Assembly (NCBI GenBank): GCA_030535355.1
Contig: JAUNIO010000003.1
Location: 1 to 52,771 of the forward strand
Origin: a bacterium
Lineage (GTDB): Bacteria; Vulcanimicrobiota; Xenobia; Xenobiales; Xenobiaceae
DNA length: 52,771 nt
Reading direction: 5' to 3'
Both the position numbers and the translations under genes were made by a program. The notes under the pieces are model-generated. The model saw nothing but the letters and a program-made list of their open reading frames with translations. It was not told the origin of the DNA and made no database searches. This document shows positions 34,118 to 42,501 of the stretch, one piece after another (positions within the stretch are counted from its first letter, which is position 1; each line of letters opens with the position of its first letter).

Positions 34118-35484
34118 ACAGCAGCAAAATTTACCTTCCAGCTGCCTCTCCAGAACAAAACCATCATGATTGCGCCGCGCAGAATGCACATAGCGCTAAT
34201 CGTTATCCACACCCCCGCCGCATCCATATGCCAAGTATGGGTAGCCCAATAGGCAATCGGCACGCGCAGCAAAGAACAGGGAATGGAAACGCACATACAG
34301 GGCCAGGTCTTGCCCACACCGGCAAAAATCCCATCGATGAGCACGCAGACACCTGCAAATATTTGGGCAGGAGCCAAAATAGTTATATAGCGGTCTGCTT
34401 CGCTGATCACCGCCGGATCGTGGCTAAAACTCATGGTCAGCACGTCCGGACTAAATCCGTAAACAACCGCAACCCCACAGCTAAACACGCAGGCAATTTT
34501 AGCGCCTGTCCAAGCGATTTCGTTAGCCCGGGCATATTGTTTCGCCCCCACGTTCTGGCCGATCATGGTCACGCAGGCCAGAGCCACCGCATAGCAGAAC
34601 ATATAGGTGACATTTTCCAGTTTGTGCCCGATGCCGACAGCCGCCACCGCCTCCATGCCAAAAGCGCTAACTATAGGAGACAGCAGCATATAGACCGCGC
34701 TAAAAACGCAGGACGCTAACGCCGGAGGCGAACCGACCTTTAGAATAGACCACACCAAAGGCCAGCTAAAATATTTTTCGCGCCGTAAAGGCAGCCTGTA
34801 AGCCAAACGCCCTTGGCCGATAAGGCAGAGCATCCACAGCGTCGCGATAAGAAAAGCCAGATTAGACGCCAGGGCGGCCCCAAAAATATCCAGACGCGGA
34901 ATTGGCCCCCAGCCAAAAATCAGCAAAGGATCGAGCACTATATTCAGCCCACAGCCCAGCAGATAAACATTCATGGGGGTCTTGGTGTCACCGTAGGCGC
35001 GCAGGATAGCCATAAGCACTTCGCTTAAGCTATAGATAGGGGTAAAGACGAAAATAAACCCCAAATAGCAATACCCCAGCTCTATCAGCGGACTGCCGTC
35101 ACCGGCCATGTAACGCAAAAGCGCTCTTCCCCCAAACAGCGCCGCTACAGCGAGCACAGTTCCCAGAAATAGCGACATAGCAATACCCAGAGAAGCTAAA
35201 GCGGACGCTTCTTTTTCAGCTTCAGGGTGCCAGGAAGTTTCTCCAACCTTTTGCGCGAGTACCGAGTTAACGCCTACGCAGACGATCCCCATCACCGCGT
35301 ACATCATCCAAATGGGAAAAGCCGCCAAATTAACGGCGGCTAACGCTTCCGTACCGCTCCTGCCCAGCCACAGCGCATCGACTATGTTGTTGAATGTCTC
35401 CATAAACATGGAACACATCAGCGGGATGGACAGATAGAGCAGGCACTTCTTTATATTGCCTTGCAGTATATCAGGGGATTGCAA
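34114..35484 (-). CDS. MATE-family multidrug/metabolite efflux transporter
   Basis: This 456-residue integral membrane protein has about 12 hydrophobic helices in two homologous halves. Family features are PLMCSMFMETFNNIVDALWLG in helix 1 and AVNLAAFPIW. The second half has the matching VGSPPALASCVFSAVYMLLSPIV. MATE proteins export organic cations or metabolites with Na+ or H+; the substrate is unknown. The start is TTG 35484, one base after the TAG of the upstream gene, with no independent ribosome-binding site, which suggests translational coupling. The only ATG options lie at residue 23 or later, inside helix 1. Confidence 0.85.
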   Translation of the reverse strand: MQSPDILQGNIKKCLLYLSIPLMCSMFMETFNNIVDALWLGRSGTEALAAVNLAAFPIWMMYAVMGIVCVGVNSVLAQKVGETSWHPEAEKEASALASLGIAMSLFLGTVLAVAALFGGRALLRYMAGDGSPLIELGYCYLGFIFVFTPIYSLSEVLMAILRAYGDTKTPMNVYLLGCGLNIVLDPLLIFGWGPIPRLDIFGAALASNLAFLIATLWMLCLIGQGRLAYRLPLRREKYFSWPLVWSILKVGSPPALASCVFSAVYMLLSPIVSAFGMEAVAAVGIGHKLENVTYMFCYAVALACVTMIGQNVGAKQYARANEIAWTGAKIACVFSCGVAVVYGFSPDVLTMSFSHDPAVISEADRYITILAPAQIFAGVCVLIDGIFAGVGKTWPCMCVSIPCSLLRVPIAYWATHTWHMDAAGVWITISAMCILRGAIMMVLFWRGSWKVNFAAV

Positions 35485-35485
35485 G

Positions 35486-35866
35486 CTACATCATCATTTG
35501 CACATCTAAATCTTCGCGTTTCTCGCGATTTATGCGCATAGCCTCATTAATTTTCTCGTTGCCTTCCCAAATGTGCGCCAGCCCCTCATCGAGGTGGAAA
35601 GTTTCTCCGTCTTCCAGAAAATAAGACATTTCCTGCATACCCGCTTCAAACAGTTCTAAGCCCGCCAGCCCGCACTCCACTTCTTCTTCAGCGTATTCGC
35701 TATAATTTTCCGTTTCAATGATTTCGCGCATCTCATTGGCTTTGGCGCTTAAAGTTTCGTATATGTTAAACAGAAATTCGTGAAACTCTTCATCGCTCCA
35801 ATTTCCTTTTTTAACATTGTCAACTGCTCTTTTAAACTGATTATAACGACCAAGGACGCGTCCCAC
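35486..35866 (-). CDS. Small acidic helical protein, unrecognised
   Basis: This is a 126-residue protein. GTG 35866 has AAGGAG ten bases upstream; the longer GTG frame from 35917 lacks one. The protein is very acidic and helical (NEMREIIETENYSEYAEEEVECGLAGLELFEAGMQEM, split here by its family-less middle) and ends MMM before the stop, one base before the MATE start. No signal peptide or membrane helix is seen. Its place in the mutS2-gmk unit suggests co-transcription; the function is unknown. Confidence 0.65.
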   Translation of the reverse strand: MGRVLGRYNQFKRAVDNVKKGNWSDEEFHEFLFNIYETLSAKANEMREIIETENYSEYAEEEVECGLAGLELFEAGMQEMSYFLEDGETFHLDEGLAHIWEGNEKINEAMRINREKREDLDVQMMM

Positions 35867-36002
35867 GGATGAGTATCTCCTTAAAACAAATAGCCCACAG
35901 CAGGGCAAGTTATACACGTAGCGAGCTTAAAAATACCTAGCTTATGTTCATGTTAGGTTGTTATTCTCCTGCCCTCTATCCGTATCTGAGATAGCACATA
36001 GC

Positions 36003-36048
36003 TAATATCCTTTGGTTAGCGATCAGCTAACCAGCGAAACTATCCGAT
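36003..36048 (-). repeat. Diverged copy of the intergenic repeat
   Basis: On the minus strand this reads GGATAGTTTCGC, then GTTAGC-TGATC-GCTAAC, then AAAGGATATTA. That matches the second half of the 80-bp element at 6-85. It follows the gmk stop codon immediately. Confidence 0.6.
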
Positions 36049-36672
36049 CTAGTTGGACAGCAGATCACCAATAAAGCCATCGCGGCGCAAGCGCTTAGTC
36101 TTCAGCATCTCGGCGTTAAAAATCTCATTCACTTGACCGACAGCAGTCTCTAAATCGTCATTGACTACCGCATAGCTGTAACTGTCGATATAACTGAGCT
36201 CTTTTTCCAAACGCTCTAAACGGTTCTGCACCTGCTCAGCAGTCTCAGTTCCCCTCGACAGCAGACGCTCCCGCAAAACCGACATGCTGGGTGGCAAAAT
36301 AAAAATGCCTACCGCATCTGGATTTTTCTGCATTACCCGCTGGGCACCAACGACATCTATTTCTAAAATAACGTGCTTGCCAGCCTGCTGCTGCTCTTCC
36401 ACAAACTGCCGCGGCGTGCCGTAGCAATTGCCGAAATGCTCGTCCCACTCTAGAAAAAGCTCCTGCTCCGCCCATTCCCGAAACTTTTCGCGTGAGATAA
36501 AAAAATAGCTCTGCCCTTCAGTTTCTCCTGTGCGCGGCAGCCGTGTCGTCGCCGAAACCGACTTTATACAGTCCTGACGGCCAGCCAGCAAATTGGCGAC
36601 AATCGTACCTTTGCCGACCCCCGAAGGCCCAGAGATTAAAACTAGCAGCCCCTTACGCTTGCTCCCCGCCAT
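36049..36672 (-). CDS. gmk: Guanylate kinase
   Basis: This 207-residue cytosolic enzyme converts GMP plus ATP to GDP plus ADP. The P-loop GPSGVGKGTI lies at about residues 14-23. The GMP-binding region has SATTRLPRTGE and an SYFFISREKF segment; a LEIDVVGAQRVM (Walker B-like) motif lies at about 100. The C-terminal lid region has IFILPPS and SRGTE. The length is normal for the family. GGTGGAAG precedes ATG 36672. It lies 36 bp after the ACT-domain gene in the mutS2 unit. Confidence 0.95.
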   Translation of the reverse strand: MAGSKRKGLLVLISGPSGVGKGTIVANLLAGRQDCIKSVSATTRLPRTGETEGQSYFFISREKFREWAEQELFLEWDEHFGNCYGTPRQFVEEQQQAGKHVILEIDVVGAQRVMQKNPDAVGIFILPPSMSVLRERLLSRGTETAEQVQNRLERLEKELSYIDSYSYAVVNDDLETAVGQVNEIFNAEMLKTKRLRRDGFIGDLLSN

Positions 36673-36708
36673 TTTCTTCCACCTTTCCGTCCCAGCCGCG
36701 CGATTACA

Positions 36709-37134
36709 TTAAATACGGTGCATATAAGCGAACAATTCTTCGCGCTGAATGCGCAAAGTAACTCCTAGCATCTGAGCATCCTGAACCAAATTGCGGCGCA
36801 GCTCACCGATGTTGACATTCATATCGTTAGAATTAATAGAAGCGTGCATCAGCAGGGCGAAGCTATCGTCATCGGTGCTCTGCTCAATGCTACTGACCCG
36901 GATTCCGTAACTTTCCAGCAAGTTGTGAATCCTCCCCACCAGAGAAGCCCGATACGCACCATCGACCATGACCTGGTTTTCTCCGGCGATAACCCGCACA
37001 TTGTTATTTACGGAGGATTTCATCTTGTCATAGCCCAGCACGGCGATAATCAGGCGGTACTCGCCGCTGTCATCGACGTAATCGAGCAAAGGTACTTCGC
37101 AGTTCGCTAAGCGCTTATTGGTAATTTTATCCAT
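36709..37134 (-). CDS. ACT-domain protein (UPF0237-like) with a loop insertion
   Basis: This is a 141-residue protein. The C-terminal part LVGRIHNLLESYGIRVSS ... GVTLRIQREELFAYMHRI matches the ~90-residue UPF0237/PheB-type ACT proteins, which end in IRIQHE.IF..MHRI. The first strand is YRLIIAVLGYDK. Between strand 1 and helix 1, normally a tight ligand-binding turn, there is an extra ~27-residue segment (KSSVNNNVRVIAGENQVM ...), plus about 25 extra N-terminal residues. The ligand site may therefore be altered. ACT domains bind amino acids or other small ligands. It lies between mutS2 and gmk in the same orientation. Confidence 0.7.
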   Translation of the reverse strand: MDKITNKRLANCEVPLLDYVDDSGEYRLIIAVLGYDKMKSSVNNNVRVIAGENQVMVDGAYRASLVGRIHNLLESYGIRVSSIEQSTDDDSFALLMHASINSNDMNVNIGELRRNLVQDAQMLGVTLRIQREELFAYMHRI

Positions 37135-37224
37135 TTTCTACCCCTCCTGAACCTTTTTCCCCGTTCCCTAAACATTATAGCCGATTACTTTATAGCCAAT
37201 TATCTCCGGCCCGTTACCGCTTTA

Positions 37225-40002
37225 TTATTTCAACTTAACTACGGTTACCCCTATGCCGCCTTCGCTAATGCTGCCGGTACGGTATCCCAATACTTGGGGA
37301 TGCTCGCGCACATAAGAGCGCACCGCCTGGCGCAGCGCTCCGGTACCCCGCCCGTGCACAATGGCAAATTCCTCAACCCCATTGAGAAAAGCATCGTCTA
37401 TGGCGTAGCCCAATTCCAGCAGCGCCTCATCTACAGTCTTGCCGTGCAAATCTATGCTGCGGGAAACATTTTGCCGATGGTAAACGTCGCCAACATAGCT
37501 GACAGCAGCCGCTTTCACCGCAGGCTGCTTTTCCTGAGGCGGTTCGATGAGCTCTAAATCGCGGTATTTCAAGTACATGCGCACTTGGCCAATCTGCACT
37601 TCGGCCTGGCGGCCGTTGAGCGAAATGATCACCCCGTTCTGGCCCATCCGGCTGATGAAGACGTGATCCCCCACCTGAAACGCGTCTTTTTTGGCAGCGG
37701 GCTTGGGCGGGCGCGGGGGCAGATTTTTGCGGCTGTAAACGGTCACTTCATCCAAATCAGCTTCCACCTGGCGCACCGCTTTGCGCGCCCGGGCTTCCAA
37801 ATCGTCGGCACTTTCGCTCTCTGGCTCGGGAGCTGTTTCCATAAAAGGCGTATAATCACCCACATCCTCGGCCTCTTCTTCGTCTAGACGCTGCTCCAAA
37901 GAAGCCATAGGCGTACCTTTGCGCCTTTTCTTGTAGGAGACGGGGGTTCCCGGCGGCGCTGGTTTTATATCGGTAGTCTTCAAGGCCGGGACAGTTTCAG
38001 GGGATGACGCAGAGTTCTCAATTTCTCCCTCAAGACTGTGCAGTTTTAGTTCCTTTACCACAGCTTCCGCCAGGCTCTGGGCTGCCAAAGGCGACAGCTC
38101 CTGCAGCTGCTCCAGCTTACCAGCCCTACGCAAGGCTGAAGCCAGTTCCTCGGAAGCTTTGCGGGCAGCCTGCAGAGAAGAACTCCGCGCCCGCCCCAGC
38201 TCGGCTAAGTGTTTGCGCAGCCCCCGCATCATGCCATGGGTGCTGTTCCGCGCTTCGGCCACCAAGTTCTGAACTTTTTCATGAGCTGCATCCAAAATGC
38301 GCTGCCGCTCGATGGCAACATCTTCCATTTTCAGCTCGTATTCACGGCGCAAGCGCTGCGCTTCTCCCAGCTCTTTCTGCAGACGGGCGTGCAGCACGTC
38401 ATTTTGCCGCCGTTCCACATCCAATTCGTTGAGCAGAGTGTCCACTTCTACGTGATTTTTGCTCATCAGAGAGCGGGCGCGTTTCTCCAATTCTTTGGGC
38501 AGCCCCAGGTTGCGGGCGATGCGTATGGCATTGGAACGCCCGGGCACGCCCATCAAAATGCGGTAAGTCGGCGCTAAAGTATTGCCGTCAAATTCCACGG
38601 CCGCATTTTCGAAACCCTCTGTGTTGGAAGCGAAAGCTTTCAGCTCTGACATGTGAGTCGTAACAATAGTGTAACAGCCATGCCCGTGAAAATATTCCAG
38701 CAGCGCTTTACCCAAGGCACTGCCTTCAGCGGGGTCGGTGCCCGCGCCCAGCTCGTCGATCAGCACCAGAGTGTCGGAGCTTGCCTTGGGCAGAATATTC
38801 AGCACCTGCTTCAGATGGGCGGAAAAAGTGGACAGACTCTGATCAATGCTCTGCTCATCACCGATGTCCGCCCAAATTTCGCGCAAAAATGGCAAACGGC
38901 TGCCCGCGCACACAGGTACCGGCATACCGGATAAAGCCATCAAGGCCAGCAGCCCTGTAGTTTTCAGGGCGACGGTTTTGCCGCCGGTATTAGGGCCGGT
39001 GACCACCAAAGTGCGCTGCTCGCGGGTTAGCTCCAACGATGAAGGCACAACCTTTTTACCCAGCTGCTGCACCAGCAAAGGATGGCGGGCTTCCACCAGG
39101 CGCAAGTCTCCGCCCTCGACAACTTCGGGCACAATACCCTGACAGCGGTGCGAATAAACTGCCAAAGCGAATAAAGCGTCCAGCCAGGCCAATTCCTCGC
39201 AGCTGGCCAGCAGCTCTTTGGCTTTAAGCGATATGGCCGTAGAGATACGCATCAGCACCGCTTCAACTTCGTGGGCTTCATCCAAAACGGCCGCCCGCCA
39301 GCGGTTGCCCAAATCGACAGCAGCCAGCGGCTCCATAAACACGGTGGCCCCCGTGCTGGACTGGTCGATGACTAATCCCTTAAACGAAGAGCGGTATTCC
39401 ACCTTGACAGGCACCACATAGCGCCCTGAGCGCACGGTTACCACCGGTTCCTGCAGCATTTTAGCCGTGTCGCGGCTGCGCAGTATCTGATTGAGCAGGT
39501 TCTTTAAGCGGTCGCGAAAAGAGGCCACATCCTGGCGCAGCTGGCGCAGTTTGGAAGAGGCTGAATCGCGCACCTGCCCCTCAGCGGATATACTGCGGGT
39601 GATCAGCTGCTCCAGCGGCACAAAGGTCCCCATCCGCAAAGCGCGGTTGGCCAGCTTGGGATAAATATCCCCGTGATCGCGCAGATATTTGCCCGCCTGC
39701 CGCGACGCAGCGGCCAGCAGACCAATTTGCCAAATATCAGTGGCCCCCAAGACGCGGCCTTTATCTGCCCCTACCAAAGCTTCCCGGCAGTCGCTCAGCC
39801 CGTCTGCGCCAATGCCAGAGGATTCGTTGTACAAATTAATGGCTTCGAGCACTTCCTGCTGGCGGAACTGCAAATCCTCTATGTCTTCCAGAGGAAGCAA
39901 TCCTGTAATTATTTCCCGCGCCGGTTCCCAATGCGTGTAACCTGCGACAATATCCAAAACTTTGCCGTATTCCAAAACCCGGCGCGACTGTTCATCCATC
40001 AT
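37225..40002 (-). CDS. mutS2: MutS2 family ATPase/endonuclease
   Basis: This 925-residue protein is longer than the usual ~780-790. The N-terminal MutS core (ARHPLL, about 300) leads to the ATPase: Walker A TGPNTGGKTVALKT (about 334-347), Walker B LVLIDELGAGTDPAEGSA (about 411-427) and the STFSAHLKQ signature. A coiled-coil region (about 520-630) follows. A charged, Pro/Glu-rich linker of about 130 residues (650-780) is the likely source of the extra length. A KOW-like GDHVFISRMGQNGVI and the C-terminal Smr nuclease domain (SIDLHGKTVDEALLEL ... IVHGRGTGALRQAV) complete it. MutS2 proteins act on branched DNA or collided ribosomes and do not do mismatch repair. The start is one of two adjacent ATGs at 40002/39999. 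Confidence 0.93.
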   Translation of the reverse strand: MMDEQSRRVLEYGKVLDIVAGYTHWEPAREIITGLLPLEDIEDLQFRQQEVLEAINLYNESSGIGADGLSDCREALVGADKGRVLGATDIWQIGLLAAASRQAGKYLRDHGDIYPKLANRALRMGTFVPLEQLITRSISAEGQVRDSASSKLRQLRQDVASFRDRLKNLLNQILRSRDTAKMLQEPVVTVRSGRYVVPVKVEYRSSFKGLVIDQSSTGATVFMEPLAAVDLGNRWRAAVLDEAHEVEAVLMRISTAISLKAKELLASCEELAWLDALFALAVYSHRCQGIVPEVVEGGDLRLVEARHPLLVQQLGKKVVPSSLELTREQRTLVVTGPNTGGKTVALKTTGLLALMALSGMPVPVCAGSRLPFLREIWADIGDEQSIDQSLSTFSAHLKQVLNILPKASSDTLVLIDELGAGTDPAEGSALGKALLEYFHGHGCYTIVTTHMSELKAFASNTEGFENAAVEFDGNTLAPTYRILMGVPGRSNAIRIARNLGLPKELEKRARSLMSKNHVEVDTLLNELDVERRQNDVLHARLQKELGEAQRLRREYELKMEDVAIERQRILDAAHEKVQNLVAEARNSTHGMMRGLRKHLAELGRARSSSLQAARKASEELASALRRAGKLEQLQELSPLAAQSLAEAVVKELKLHSLEGEIENSASSPETVPALKTTDIKPAPPGTPVSYKKRRKGTPMASLEQRLDEEEAEDVGDYTPFMETAPEPESESADDLEARARKAVRQVEADLDEVTVYSRKNLPPRPPKPAAKKDAFQVGDHVFISRMGQNGVIISLNGRQAEVQIGQVRMYLKYRDLELIEPPQEKQPAVKAAAVSYVGDVYHRQNVSRSIDLHGKTVDEALLELGYAIDDAFLNGVEEFAIVHGRGTGALRQAVRSYVREHPQVLGYRTGSISEGGIGVTVVKLK

Positions 40003-40086
40003 AACCGCAAGTCGTTCGTATTTAGTTAGGATTATCCCTCTTAAATCTTAACCGGCCAATATGCTTGTTGCTGAGATTTGCGGCAC

Positions 40087-40653
40087 TTAAACCTTTCTAG
40101 CTATGAGCTGAGCGCAGTATTCCCGCGTTTCCGGCTTATCGACTTCAGCGCTGCGCAGTACCTGCAGCCCGGCAAAGCACCGCTCCAGTTCTCCCGACTG
40201 AAGCAAGAACTCCCGGCGGCTCTGCGGCCGATAGCGCAGATAATCTACTGTATAGGTCTCATAGAGAAGCACACCGCCAGGCTTCAGCGCGGCAGTCAAG
40301 ATAGGGCACAATGCTGGCTGCCAATAGCGGGTGACCACAATAGAGTCGAAGCCTGTATCCGGCAGCGATAAAGTTTCCAGATCCCAGCAGATAAAACGGC
40401 AGTCCAAATCAGCGTCAGCTGCCCATTTTTGCGCCCTGGCCACGGCGGTAGGCGAACGGTCTAGGCCGATGGCCTGAAAGCCTCTAGCCGCCAAAAACAA
40501 AGCATTGCGCCCCTCTCCGCAGGCCACATCCAAGACCTTGGGACCGGACAGAATCGGCCAGTTTTCCCGCAGCAGACTATCGGGAAGGCGGCGGCTGCGC
40601 CCCAGCCGCTGATAGCGTTCTTCCCACTGTTCGTAATCTGAAACAGACATCAT
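40087..40653 (-). CDS. Class I SAM-dependent methyltransferase (TehB-like)
   Basis: This is a 188-residue protein. Motif I is VLDVACGEGRNALFLA (about residues 39-54), then GLDRSPTAVARA, FICWDLETLSLP and FDSIVVTRYW. It is close to the TehB/UbiE-type small-molecule methyltransferases (DYEQWEERYQ start). The start is one of two ATGs at 40653/40650, with GGCGGAT upstream, 6 bases after the stop of the preceding paralog-family gene, so probably co-transcribed. The substrate cannot be told. Confidence 0.85.
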   Translation of the reverse strand: MMSVSDYEQWEERYQRLGRSRRLPDSLLRENWPILSGPKVLDVACGEGRNALFLAARGFQAIGLDRSPTAVARAQKWAADADLDCRFICWDLETLSLPDTGFDSIVVTRYWQPALCPILTAALKPGGVLLYETYTVDYLRYRPQSRREFLLQSGELERCFAGLQVLRSAEVDKPETREYCAQLIARKV

Positions 40654-40659
40654 ATCCGC

Positions 40660-42165
40660 CTAACTATTCTTCGGCACCATTTGCTCCAGCAGCGCTTCCG
40701 GGGCCCCCTCGGTATACATCAAGAGCATGGTATAATAGTCGCGTCCCCAGTACAGGCGAGACAGATAGTTCCAGCGCGCCTGCACAGCGGCCAAGCGCTT
40801 CTCAGCAAAAATAGCTTCTTCTTTCTTTAAAGCCTCCGCAAAGGTTTTGTAATCAACGATTCCTTCCCTATAGTTATCCCAAAGGCTCAGCATAGCTTCG
40901 CCGCTGCTGCACATTTCTAACGCTGCCCTGTGCAGCGCTGAAGTTTTTTGGCCTTTACTAGCCTCTAACTTATAGCGGCATCTGGCCAAATCTCTGGCGT
41001 AGAAGTCGCGGTACTGCTGCATTTCCGGGCTGTTTTTATCGTGCAGCGTTCTAATGCGGCAAGTTTCCATAAAGGCGCTGCCCTTATTGTTCACATCTTG
41101 AAATTTAGCCGTCCATAAAAAGTTATCCGTGCTGACCGTAAGATAATGCGCGGTGTCCCAAAGACGATCATTAGAGCTGCGGTATTGCTGCTGATACTGG
41201 GTAAACGGCAGAGGAAACAAATATCCTCTTATATCTTTTATTCCAATACTCTGCATTCCCCAATAAAGCTTGAGATGCATGTGCCAGCTTAGCCTAAAGT
41301 TTATATAGCCGCTGCGCAAAATACTCGCGTATCTCGCCAAAGGGGCCAAAAACGACCCCTGCTCTTTCTGCCAGGCGAGATTTTTGATTTTAGCGGCTTC
41401 CAACACATCAGAGGATAAATAAAAAGTCACATCGCTATAATCTTGGTGCAGGGCATCCTCCGAACAGCCCTGCCGCATCTTATAAGCGCAGTGCTGCAGG
41501 CTATACAATTCTTCGGCGAAGTCAAGAGAGCAGTCGCCCATAAGCATTCGCGTTTTCAGGTCATCAAAAAGAAAATCCGTATTTTTATTGTCTACACAAT
41601 AACATTTATACCAGTTTGAATAGCTAATATATTCTTCGGGTTTCAGCTTGCGAAACCCCCGCCGCCGAAACTCCTCATTGTTCTTGTTAATCCTGTACAG
41701 CCTACTTTCATTTAACTCAGCAGCATAGACCTGATTATTTAAGAACAAAGCGTGTACAAGCAGAGCGTCATCGAGGTAACTGCTGTCTAACACATCTGTC
41801 AGCTTTTCCAGCTGGCCGCGCCGCGACAGATACTGCAATTCAGCTTCGGAGTAATACCCTCTGCAGGCCGCAATATCAAAAACAGGCAGCTGCAAGGTAT
41901 TATCAGGCCGAGGCTTAGCTTCTTCGTCTAAGATTTCGTCGCTATTTTTTTCGTATATTTTAATCAGCTGAAAAATTTTATTCCAGCAGTCCTTACGAAC
42001 TTTTCCCAGGCTGCCCAGCGAACGCCACAGTTCAGCTTCTTGGAGCTGCTCCTCTGGATCAGGTGCAGGACAGCGCGTCAGCGCCCTATCGGCGAAGTAC
42101 GCTGCAGCTAACAATGCTAGGATAACGGCAGTGGTCAGAATTTGCCTCAAAAAGAATTTCTTCAT
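40660..42165 (-). CDS. Membrane-anchored protein of the local four-gene family (copy D)
   Basis: This is a 501-residue protein. ATG 42165 has GGAGGAG six bases upstream; the longer frame from 42234 adds 23 non-homologous residues. A signal anchor (about 5-24) is followed by an extracytoplasmic region. It shares with 43797-45296 the segments WDTAHYLTVSTDNFLW, NNKGSAFMETCRIR, a YREG-VDYK motif and a C-terminal MYTEGAPEALLE. It also shares KEQGSFLAPLARY. The central HGG-LLW-G motif of the family is degenerate here (CAYKMRQG). It is 6 bp before the methyltransferase gene and is separated from the other three paralogs by the repeat-bearing gap 42166-42501. No known domain was recognised. Confidence 0.72.
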   Translation of the reverse strand: MKKFFLRQILTTAVILALLAAAYFADRALTRCPAPDPEEQLQEAELWRSLGSLGKVRKDCWNKIFQLIKIYEKNSDEILDEEAKPRPDNTLQLPVFDIAACRGYYSEAELQYLSRRGQLEKLTDVLDSSYLDDALLVHALFLNNQVYAAELNESRLYRINKNNEEFRRRGFRKLKPEEYISYSNWYKCYCVDNKNTDFLFDDLKTRMLMGDCSLDFAEELYSLQHCAYKMRQGCSEDALHQDYSDVTFYLSSDVLEAAKIKNLAWQKEQGSFLAPLARYASILRSGYINFRLSWHMHLKLYWGMQSIGIKDIRGYLFPLPFTQYQQQYRSSNDRLWDTAHYLTVSTDNFLWTAKFQDVNNKGSAFMETCRIRTLHDKNSPEMQQYRDFYARDLARCRYKLEASKGQKTSALHRAALEMCSSGEAMLSLWDNYREGIVDYKTFAEALKKEEAIFAEKRLAAVQARWNYLSRLYWGRDYYTMLLMYTEGAPEALLEQMVPKNS

Positions 42166-42224
42166 GGCTTGACTCCTCCGACATTTCGTTAATGTTTCTC
42201 TGCCCTGTCTTATAGGATTATTCC

Positions 42225-42258
42225 CCAATGTCATTTAGTTAAGACTCAATGACATTGG
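42225..42258. repeat. Perfect inverted repeat upstream of paralog D
   Basis: CCAATGTCATT (42225-42235) is perfectly complementary to AATGACATTGG (42248-42258) around a 12-base centre, 60 bp upstream of the start at 42165. It has no T-run. It could be an operator or an RNA element in the 5' region of that gene. Confidence 0.5.
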
Positions 42259-42369
42259 AAATGTTGACTCATATACAATTATCGCCACGTTCATGCCTGC
42301 GTATAAGCTAGAGCATAACACAAGCTAAACCTCGATTCCCCAACAGTCTTGGGCACCCCTCTGTCGCAT

Positions 42370-42449
42370 TCGCGACTTCTCCCCCTCCCATCCTTTAGGG
42401 GGAGTTAGATAGTTTCGCAAGTTAGCTGATCGCTAACTAAATGATATTA
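42370..42449 (+). repeat. Intergenic repeat element, full copy 2
   Basis: 78 of 80 positions are identical to 6-85, with the same two hairpins. It lies in the 336-bp gap between two members of the paralog family. The remainder of the gap shows only the inverted repeat at 42225-42258 and a short direct repeat (CCCTGTCTTATA, near 42203 and 42456). Confidence 0.75.
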
Positions 42450-42501
42450 GATTATTCCCTGTCTTATATGATTATTAATTGGTAGGATAAATCGATAGAA
42501 G

